Source: Nitrospirota bacterium
GTDB taxonomy: Bacteria > Nitrospirota > Thermodesulfovibrionia > UBA6902 > DSMQ01
Direction: 5' to 3'
Assembly: GCA_016207865.1 (NCBI GenBank)
Contig: JACQZD010000142.1
Location: 1 to 11,928 of the forward strand
DNA length: 11,928 nucleotides
The notes beneath the pieces are model-generated. The model was given only the letters and a program-made list of their open reading frames with translations. It had not been told where the DNA came from and ran no database searches. How positions within the stretch are numbered: position 1 is the stretch's first letter; each line of letters opens with the position of its first letter. The translations under genes were made by a program, and so were the position numbers. Positions 6,367 to 11,928 of the stretch are shown in pieces.

Positions 6367-6435
6367 TGTCATTCCTGCGAAAGCAGGAATCCAGAAAACT
6401 AAAGGACTGGATTCCGTGTCAAGCACGGAATGACA
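6367..6435. repeat. 69-bp palindromic REP/MITE-like element
   Basis: The ends are perfect inverted repeats, TGTCATTCC (6367-6375) and GGAATGACA (6427-6435). Within it lie two hairpins, CCTGC-GAAA-GCAGG and CCGTG-TCAA-CACGG-like, and the inverted pair GGAATCCAG/CTGGATTCC. This ATTCC...GGAAT architecture is widespread as dispersed repeats in bacteria. It lies between the zinc-ribbon gene and the ATPase remnant and could act as a transcript-stabilising or terminating hairpin. Confidence 0.75.
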
Positions 6436-6518
6436 GAATAACAAAAGTTTATAATATTTTCAGATACCCCTTCCCGAAATATCGGAACTGCGGGGAGGTT
6501 CATTAAACACTCACTAAA

Positions 6519-6818
6519 TTACTTCTTGAAAACACTGAACAATTTATCAAGTCCGGTTTTCTCAAGTTTTGACACAATCTCAAGCTCTCCTGCATCCAGC
6601 CAGATGCCGTCGCATTCAGAACATTTATCAATTTTTATTCCCTTGTAGTCAACCTCTATCAGCTCCATCCCGCACTTAGGGCAGCTCATATTATGAAGCT
6701 CTTTTAATTTTTTCCTCTCTTCTTCCTTAAGATTCTTGTGCTTTTCTTCTTCCATTTTCTTTCTTTTTTCAAACTCCATTCTTGCAATAAACTCTACTTC
6801 TCTTTCGCTGGGCTTCAT
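6519..6818 (-). CDS. zf-TFIIB-type zinc-ribbon protein
   Basis: The 99-aa product begins with a highly charged, probably coiled-coil helix (residues about 10-42, rich in Glu and Lys). A zinc ribbon follows: Cys46-x2-Cys49 (CPKCGMELIEVDYKGIKID) and Cys66-x2-Cys69 with the family ending CDGIWLDAGELE. This matches the zf-TFIIB domain (PF13453 type), a small bacterial family without an established general function; one zinc ion is expected to be bound. The start is firm: AGGAGGG (minus strand of 6825-6831) lies about seven bases before the ATG. It is the first gene after the Mn2+ riboswitch, so its expression should rise with manganese. Why a zinc ribbon should be linked to Mn is unknown; a role in metal sensing or trafficking would be guesswork. 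Confidence 0.88.
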   Translation of the reverse strand: MKPSEREVEFIARMEFEKRKKMEEEKHKNLKEEERKKLKELHNMSCPKCGMELIEVDYKGIKIDKCSECDGIWLDAGELEIVSKLEKTGLDKLFSVFKK

Positions 6819-6865
6819 TGTATTCCCTCCTTGTTAAACGATTACTTGCTCTTATTTTGTTTGTA

Positions 6866-6916
6866 CATAAAAAGACCTTTATCGCAATAAATAATCGTCA
6901 TTGCAATAAAGGTCTT
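6866..6916 (-). terminator. Riboswitch-controlled intrinsic terminator
   Basis: AAGACCTTTATTGCAAT (minus strand, 6916-6900) pairs with ATTGCGATAAAGGTCTT (6888-6872) with one mismatch in 17. The stem is followed directly by a TTTTAT tract. Its 5' strand overlaps the aptamer P1 strand, the arrangement expected for on/off switching. Confidence 0.88.
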
Positions 6917-7008
6917 GCTTGTTAGTTTTACCTAACCGGCGGTACCGGCTCCGCATAATGCGGAACGTGTTGACGATAACCACTGATTCAGCTACTCCCC
7001 TTTATGCC
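6866..7008 (-). promoter_or_regulatory. yybP-ykoY (Mn2+) riboswitch
   Basis: Minus-strand RNA carries the conserved family pieces in order: AAAGGGGAGTAGC (around 6991-7003), ATCGTCAACACG (about 6966-6977) and GCAAGACC (6911-6918). P1 pairs ATAAAGG (6999-7005) with CCTTTAT (6906-6912). Internal stems include CCGCA-TTA-TGCGG and GTTAG-GTAAAA-CTAAC. The P1 3' strand is also the 5' strand of the terminator hairpin, so Mn2+-stabilised P1 should block termination and switch genes on. Known members control Mn exporters, including P-type ATPases. The predicted start of transcription abuts P1. Confidence 0.88.
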
Positions 7009-7012
7009 GTAT

Positions 7013-7041
7013 ATTTTCACTGAAATATTAATTTTTGTCAA
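7013..7041 (-). promoter_or_regulatory. Sigma70-type promoter of the riboswitch operon
   Basis: The -35 is a perfect TTGACA (minus strand of 7036-7041). A 17-bp spacer leads to GAAAAT (7013-7018), a 4/6 -10. The predicted start near 7006 falls at the 5' end of riboswitch P1, which supports both calls. Confidence 0.65.
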
Positions 7042-7070
7042 TCGCAAATTTTTCGCAAATTTGTTTGGCA

Positions 7071-7099
7071 TTGACAACTACGAACTTTTTGAATAAACT
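7071..7099 (+). promoter_or_regulatory. Sigma70-type promoter of the receptor-mfd operon
   Basis: TTGACA (7071-7076), a 17-bp spacer and TAAACT (7094-7099, 4/6) precede the receptor ATG by 46 bases. It is divergent from the riboswitch promoter. Two copies of TCGCAAATTT (7042-7051 and 7053-7062) lie between them and might be an operator. Confidence 0.6.
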
Positions 7100-7145
7100 T
7101 TAATAAGTACCAAGTAATCTAATTGAAGCATAGAAAGGAAGGAAA

Positions 7146-8018
7146 ATGCATCTGAAGATACGCACAAAACTGCTTTCCGGTTTTTTTGCCATAATATTTC
7201 CGTTCCTGTTTATCATCGGCATTATCATAGTATACAACCAGAATGCGCTTAACAATGCCTTTAAGACCCTTGAGCTCATGTCTGCAGAACTGAACACCAT
7301 ACATGATCTCCGCTCTGCAATGGAAATGGGCTTGATGCCGGGCAACGACTACCTTATAACCGGTGATAAGCGTTATATTGATAATTTTCACGGCTATGCT
7401 GAAGATATAGAGAACCGGCTGAGCGATGCAACCGATATATTAATCCGTCTTGAGAAACTGGAGGTTTCCGAAGGAACCGAAGAAAAGGCCATACTGAATG
7501 AGGAAAGGATAATATTATCCGAGGTCAAAACCGCATGGCAGAATATGAGAGAACTTTCCTTGAGGATATTTGAACTGCCCAATCCGATCGGCAACAGAAC
7601 TGCGGCAAAACTTATGGAAGAGATGGATTATAAATGGGCCTACCCTGCCGCTGAACGGCTGAATAAATGGCTCGCAATAGATTCAGAGGAATACAATGAG
7701 GCGCTGAAGACAGTCAATAATGTATGGGAACGGTCCTGGATAATCATGTTCGCCGGCTTTACCGTACTTGTTGTGGCAGGCGTTTTATTTTCATTTTATT
7801 TTGCCGAACAGTTTACAAAACCCATAAATACCCTCACTGAAATGAGCAACGCCGTAATCAGCGGCACTTACAAAAGCAGGGCTGACGTTAAGTCAGGCGA
7901 TGAACTTGAACAGCTTGCGGTCGCAATGAACAAAATGGCCGAACAGATTGAATCGCTGCAGTCTACCGCTGAAAACACGATTGTTGTGGGACGGCAGAAA
8001 ACAAAAGATACTGATTAA
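7146..8018 (+). CDS. Membrane receptor with extracytoplasmic helical sensor and HAMP, no output domain
   Basis: The 290-aa product has TM1 (residues about 9-30), an extracytoplasmic mostly helical region of about 165 residues, TM2 (about 197-219) and a HAMP domain (about 216-272; KPI at 225-227, GDELEQLAVAMNKM at 251-264). It then ends after a short polar tail. The sensor part contains MPGNDYLITGDKRYIDNF, resembling the CHASE3/four-helix-bundle sensors of chemoreceptors and histidine kinases. Histidine kinase, methyl-accepting and GGDEF outputs are all absent, and the stop is genuine in this sequence. It may pair with a separate output protein or be a truncated kinase. AAGGAAGG lies just before the ATG. 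It is followed after 3 bases by mfd, so the two are probably co-transcribed. Confidence 0.8.
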   Translation: MHLKIRTKLLSGFFAIIFPFLFIIGIIIVYNQNALNNAFKTLELMSAELNTIHDLRSAMEMGLMPGNDYLITGDKRYIDNFHGYAEDIENRLSDATDILIRLEKLEVSEGTEEKAILNEERIILSEVKTAWQNMRELSLRIFELPNPIGNRTAAKLMEEMDYKWAYPAAERLNKWLAIDSEEYNEALKTVNNVWERSWIIMFAGFTVLVVAGVLFSFYFAEQFTKPINTLTEMSNAVISGTYKSRADVKSGDELEQLAVAMNKMAEQIESLQSTAENTIVVGRQKTKDTD

Positions 8019-8021
8019 GCA

Positions 8022-11000
8022 GTGCCTTTAAATTTTTCCATTTTTTATGATGCCGCACGTTTACTTGAAGAAAGAAAAGTAAAAGGCTTTACATCGCTTC
8101 AAGGCTCCTCGGGCGCCCTCCTTTTTGCAATAATAACCAAGCCGTGCCTTCTTGTCTGCCCTTCTGAAAATTCAGCGGCAGAGTTTTACGCGGACGCCGT
8201 TTTCTGGGCCAGGGCGCTGAAGGCCGAAGAACCCCTGCTCATACAGAGCAAGGAGTACCCCCTGCGGCTTAAAAACCTTAAATATCTCTATGAAAAACCC
8301 GGCATAAGCATCATTACATCTGTTGACGCCGTTGTTTCCCCGACTTGGAAATCAGACAGACTTCCGCTGATAGAAATAACGAAAAGCGCAGAGATTAGCA
8401 GGGACTCGCTTATTGAACGGCTTAAGAATTCAGGTTATCATCCGGCCTCCGTTGTCTCAGCAGAGGGCGAGTTAAGCGTAAGAGGCGGTATCGTGGATGT
8501 CTTCCCGCCCGGAGAGGAATTCCCGGTAAGGGTAGAATTTTTCGGGGACTCAGTTGAATCGCTGAGGTTTTTTGACACAGGCACCCAGAGGTCTGTTAAG
8601 GAAATAGAAAAAACATCCATAGGCCCTGCGGCTGAGCCGGATGAAGGTCCCTGCCTCCTTGACGCCTTATCCGGCAGAATTTTGATATTAAACGAACCCG
8701 ATGACATTAAAAGGCAAAACCCCGGATTAATTCAGGCGCTTCAAAGGCGGGAGCCTGTCTGCTTCACCTCACTTCCCCTGCAGGGCGAAGGCTTTAATCT
8801 GAGTATCAGCGGTACAGGCGGTTTCGGACTGCTGCGTGAAGAAAGAACTTCGCTTGAAGATTTTGTTAAAAGCGCCGGCGAACTTAAGCAAAAGTATTTT
8901 ATCCTGACAGTTTGCCCGTCCATAGGACAGGCCAAAAGGCTCAGGGAATTATTCTCAGAAAAAGAAATAGAAGCGCCGGTGCTGTCAAGCGACACCGCAG
9001 TAAAATATTCCCGCAGTCCGGTTATCACTACCGGTGAACTAAGCAGGGGTTTTGCATTTAAAGAAATTATCGTTCTTACTGAAAGAGACATCTTCGGGGA
9101 GCGTCCCGCATTTAAGCCGGTTAAGCAGTCAAAAATTTCACAGCTCTTAGCTTCTACCGAGGAATTACAAGAAGGCGATTATCTGGTTCACAAACAGCAC
9201 GGCATCGGCAGGTTTCTCCGCATTCAAAGACAGAGGGTAGAAAATTATGAAGGCGACTTTTTGATAATAGCATATCTCGGCGGAGGCAAACTGCACATCC
9301 CGCTTGAACGCCTGGACCAGATTCAAAAATATCACGGGCCTGAGGGCGTCATTCCAAAAATAGATACGCTCGGCGGCAGGACCTGGCAGAAAACAAAACA
9401 AAGGGTCAGCGACAGGATACGGGACCTGGCGGAGAAATTGCTGAAACTCTATGCCAGACGCACTTCAGAAAAAGGCTTCGGATTTTCTGCCGACACAGAA
9501 CTCCACAGAGAATTTGACGGCTTTTTCCCGTATGAAGAAACTCCTGACCAGATTACTGCCGTTTCAGGGATAAAGCGCGATATGGAAGAGCCCGTGCCTA
9601 TGGACCGGCTGCTTTGCGGGGATGTCGGGTACGGAAAGACAGAGGTGGCAATGAGGGCGTGTTTTAAAGCCGTTTATGATTCCATGCAGGCCGCGGTCAT
9701 CGCGCCCACGACTATCCTCGTAGAACAGCATTACAACACTTTTACCGCAAGATTTTCAGCCTTTCCGGTCAGGATAGATTTCCTCAGCCGTTTTAAAAGC
9801 AAAGCTGAGCAGGCGCAGACCCTCAAGGCTCTTGCCTCCGGTGAAATAGACATAATCATCGGGACGCACAGGCTGTTAGCCAAAGATGTAACTTTTCATA
9901 ATTTAGGTCTTTTAGTCACTGACGAGGAGCACCGATTCGGCGTTACGCACAAGGAAAAATTAAAGACATTAAAGACCAATGTGGACGTACTTTTGCTTAC
10001 AGCCACGCCGATACCGAGGACTCTTCATATGGCGCTTTCAGGGATAAGGCAGATGAGCGTTATAGAGACGGCGCCGGAGGAAAGGCTTGCGGTAAAAAGT
10101 TTTGTCGTCCGGTTCGGGGCACAGGTAATCAAAGACGCCCTGCAGAAAGAACTGCAAAGAGGCGGGCAGGCTTTTTTTGTCCATAACCGTATTGAGGATA
10201 TTTACAAAATTGCCAAATTCATAGGAGAACTTTTACCCGAAAGCAAGGCGGCAGTGGCGCATGGACGGATGAGCGAAAAAGAGCTTGAAGGCGTCATGAG
10301 AGCCTTTATCACAAAAAAGGCAGACATCCTTGTATCAACCGCCATTATCAGTTCAGGGCTTGATATACCAAATGCAAATACAATAATAATTGACAGGGCG
10401 GATAAGTTCGGGCTTGCCGACCTGTATCAGCTTAAGGGCCGGGTAGGACGTTCAAACGTTAGGGCTTATGCATATTTTTTAATACCCGGAGAAGATGCAA
10501 TAACCGAGGGGGCCAGAAAAAAACTGCTGGCCATTCAGGAACTGAGCTATCTTGGCGCAGGCTTCAGGCTTGCCTTAAAAGACCTGGAGATAAGGGGTTC
10601 AGGCAACCTGCTTGGTCCCGAGCAGTCGGGACATATTGAGGCGGTCGGATTTGATCTTTACATGGAGATGCTTGAACAGGCCGTCTCAGAACTCAAAGGA
10701 GAAGAGATTCCGCCTGTAATTGAACCTGTCTTAGACCTTAAAGTCCCGGCCATAATTCCTGAAAGTTATATTGAAGACCCCACGCTAAGATTAAGCGTTT
10801 ACAGAAAAATTGCTTCTGCAAAACATACCGGAGCCCTTAACGGCATTTTAACCGAGATAAAAGACAGATTCGGCAAGCCCCCCGAACTGACCCTGAGGCT
10901 GCTTGAAGTGATGGAGCTTAAGCTTGCGGCAAAAAAGTTCTCCATAGTCAGGATTCAAAATATAAACGGAAAGATAAAGATTATTTTCGCATCTGAGACC

Positions 11001-11156
11001 GGCGTTGCTCCGCAAAAAATATTTAATCTTTATAACGGCCGGGAAAAATACCTAAAGTTTCTTGAAGCCGGCGGTATTGAGCTTGATCTGCGGGGAAAAA
11101 CATGGGAAGAAATTTTCTGGAAATTAAAAGACATTATGAATGAGCTTGGGGAATAG
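8022..11156 (+). CDS. mfd: Transcription-repair coupling factor Mfd
   Basis: Mfd is an ATP-driven DNA translocase that removes stalled RNA polymerase from lesions and recruits UvrA. The 1044-aa product is somewhat shorter than E. coli Mfd (1148 aa), mainly in the N-terminal UvrB-like region. That region here includes GGIVDVFPPGEEFPVRVEFFG. The RNA polymerase-interacting CarD-like domain begins near residue 380 (EEGDYLVHKQHGIGRF, YLGGGKLHIPLERL). Helicase motifs follow: Walker A GDVGYGKT (533-540), DEEHRFGV (634-641), TATPIPRT, and QLKGRVGRS (803-811). The TRCF C-terminal domain closes the protein. The GTG start at 8022 is chosen because the MPLNF...DAARLLEE sequence begins the family N terminus. 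It lies 3 bases after the receptor stop, without a clear ribosome site, so translation probably depends on the upstream gene. Confidence 0.97.
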   Translation: MPLNFSIFYDAARLLEERKVKGFTSLQGSSGALLFAIITKPCLLVCPSENSAAEFYADAVFWARALKAEEPLLIQSKEYPLRLKNLKYLYEKPGISIITSVDAVVSPTWKSDRLPLIEITKSAEISRDSLIERLKNSGYHPASVVSAEGELSVRGGIVDVFPPGEEFPVRVEFFGDSVESLRFFDTGTQRSVKEIEKTSIGPAAEPDEGPCLLDALSGRILILNEPDDIKRQNPGLIQALQRREPVCFTSLPLQGEGFNLSISGTGGFGLLREERTSLEDFVKSAGELKQKYFILTVCPSIGQAKRLRELFSEKEIEAPVLSSDTAVKYSRSPVITTGELSRGFAFKEIIVLTERDIFGERPAFKPVKQSKISQLLASTEELQEGDYLVHKQHGIGRFLRIQRQRVENYEGDFLIIAYLGGGKLHIPLERLDQIQKYHGPEGVIPKIDTLGGRTWQKTKQRVSDRIRDLAEKLLKLYARRTSEKGFGFSADTELHREFDGFFPYEETPDQITAVSGIKRDMEEPVPMDRLLCGDVGYGKTEVAMRACFKAVYDSMQAAVIAPTTILVEQHYNTFTARFSAFPVRIDFLSRFKSKAEQAQTLKALASGEIDIIIGTHRLLAKDVTFHNLGLLVTDEEHRFGVTHKEKLKTLKTNVDVLLLTATPIPRTLHMALSGIRQMSVIETAPEERLAVKSFVVRFGAQVIKDALQKELQRGGQAFFVHNRIEDIYKIAKFIGELLPESKAAVAHGRMSEKELEGVMRAFITKKADILVSTAIISSGLDIPNANTIIIDRADKFGLADLYQLKGRVGRSNVRAYAYFLIPGEDAITEGARKKLLAIQELSYLGAGFRLALKDLEIRGSGNLLGPEQSGHIEAVGFDLYMEMLEQAVSELKGEEIPPVIEPVLDLKVPAIIPESYIEDPTLRLSVYRKIASAKHTGALNGILTEIKDRFGKPPELTLRLLEVMELKLAAKKFSIVRIQNINGKIKIIFASETGVAPQKIFNLYNGREKYLKFLEAGGIELDLRGKTWEEIFWKLKDIMNELGE

Positions 11157-11198
11157 CGTAGATTAATATTACTATAAAACTTATTAATTTTTATATAG

Positions 11199-11228
11199 TT
11201 GCAAAAGAATTAGATGTTATGTTATAAA
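11199..11228 (+). promoter_or_regulatory. Candidate promoter of the PpiC lipoprotein gene
   Basis: TTGCAA (11199-11204), an 18-bp spacer and TATAAA (11223-11228) lie in the 106-bp AT-rich gap after mfd. No hairpin terminator is obvious in this gap, so read-through from mfd is also possible. Confidence 0.45.
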
Positions 11229-11262
11229 ATCTAATCACTTAACAAAATTCAAGGAGGAATTA

Positions 11263-11928
11263 ATGAAAAAGATAATTATTTTAATTTGTCTGACGCTATT
11301 TGCCTTTGGATGCGGACAGAAAGGGACTTCATCCAGTACCGTTCTCGTAACAGTAAAAGGCGCAAAAATAACAAAAGATATTTTTCTTAAGGAATTCAGC
11401 CGGCTCCCTGAATGGGCCAAGGCTAAATTTCAGAATCAGGAAGGAAAAGAACAATTCCTCAATGAACTGATAAAGAAAGAGCTTCTTTACGGCAAGGCAA
11501 AAAAACAAGGCCTTGAAAAAGATAAAGAATACATGGCGGCGCTTGAAGAATTTAAGAAAATTGAGCTTATCTCCCTCCTGCTTAAAAAGGAAATTGAGGG
11601 AAAAGTGAAGGTTACCGATGAAGATGTAAAAACTTTCTACGACAAACATTCATATGAGTTTAAGGCGGGCGAAGAAGTAAAGGTAAGCCACATCCTTACG
11701 GCTGCGGAAGCTGAAGCGCAGACAGCTTATGAAAAAATAAAGAAAGGCGAAAGTTTCGCCGCAATTGCAAAACAGGTCTCCAGAGACAAGGCTTCGGCCC
11801 AGAGGGGCGGCGACCTCGGCTCCATCAAACACGGGCAGATGGTGCCTGAATTTGATCAGTATGCATTCCGCCTGAAAGTCGGTGAAATGAGAGCGCCTTT
11901 TAAAACCCGGTTCGGCTATAACATCATA
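11263..11928 (+). CDS. PpiC/SurA-type peptidyl-prolyl isomerase lipoprotein, 3' end outside window
   Basis: The first 222 residues are present and the frame is open at the window edge. The N terminus (MKKIIILICLTLFAFGC) is a lipoprotein signal with Cys17 in an AFGC lipobox, so the protein should be lipid-anchored in the cell envelope. A SurA_N/chaperone-like helical part follows (about 25-135). The parvulin PPIase domain starts near residue 138 (EVKVSHILTAAEAE) and includes RGGDLGSIKHGQMVPEFD and FGYNII. Such proteins help fold outer-membrane or exported proteins by isomerising prolyl bonds. AGGAGG (11252-11257) lies six bases before the ATG. A mfd then PpiC/SurA order is familiar from delta-proteobacterial-type genomes. 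Catalysis is inferred from family. Confidence 0.93.
   Translation, partial: MKKIIILICLTLFAFGCGQKGTSSSTVLVTVKGAKITKDIFLKEFSRLPEWAKAKFQNQEGKEQFLNELIKKELLYGKAKKQGLEKDKEYMAALEEFKKIELISLLLKKEIEGKVKVTDEDVKTFYDKHSYEFKAGEEVKVSHILTAAEAEAQTAYEKIKKGESFAAIAKQVSRDKASAQRGGDLGSIKHGQMVPEFDQYAFRLKVGEMRAPFKTRFGYNII

Noticed and set aside
6470..6500. CCGAAATATCGG hairpin as terminator of the zinc-ribbon gene
   Set aside because: No T-tract follows on the minus strand and the outer stem has large unpaired parts.
9921..9932. DEEH in Mfd motif II as an unusual residue
   Set aside because: DEEHRFGV is the normal Mfd/TRCF form, as in E. coli as I recall it.

Overview
This window looks like one chromosomal segment of an anaerobic-type environmental bacterium. 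Nitrospirota or a Desulfobacterota-like lineage would fit the moderate GC content, the mfd then PpiC/SurA gene order and the dispersed REP-like repeats, but nothing here fixes the taxonomy. It has an accessory left third (1-3728), a metal-homeostasis block on the minus strand (3733-7010) and an ordinary housekeeping right part on the plus strand (7071-11928).

Left third. Two well-formed integron attC recombination sites (538-603 and 1524-1583) bound a complete gene cassette. The 3' part of a PhzF-family gene lies before the first site. The cassette carries a small unknown ORF and a type II toxin-antitoxin (TA) pair (Unstab_antitox/ParE). No integrase is in view, so this is either the inner part of a chromosomal integron array or a cluster of attC sites lacking an integrase. 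Beyond the second attC, genes on the opposite strand include a small two-helix membrane protein and, 24 nt upstream of it, a 95-nt tRNA. That tRNA has an 8-bp acceptor stem and a long variable arm, as in selenocysteine tRNA, but a GCA (Cys) anticodon and U73. A gene-free stretch with two inverted repeats follows, then a second ParE-type TA pair and a hicBA pair. That makes three TA modules in about 2.7 kb.

Middle block, minus strand. A consensus-like promoter (7036-7013) leads straight into a yybP-ykoY (Mn2+) riboswitch with its own terminator. Next come a small zf-TFIIB-type zinc-ribbon protein and a P2A-type Ca2+/Mn2+ ATPase. The ATPase is broken: most of its nucleotide-binding domain is missing and the reading frame shifts at the junction near 5005-5015. 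It also carries an in-frame repeat insertion (about 5119-5220). A 69-bp palindromic repeat lies between the zinc-ribbon gene and the ATPase. The likely story is a Mn-induced efflux unit that has decayed.

Right part, plus strand. A divergent promoter (7071-7099) drives a membrane receptor that ends right after its HAMP domain. Three bases later comes mfd, the transcription-repair coupling factor. A separate candidate promoter precedes a PpiC-type peptidyl-prolyl isomerase lipoprotein that runs off the window.
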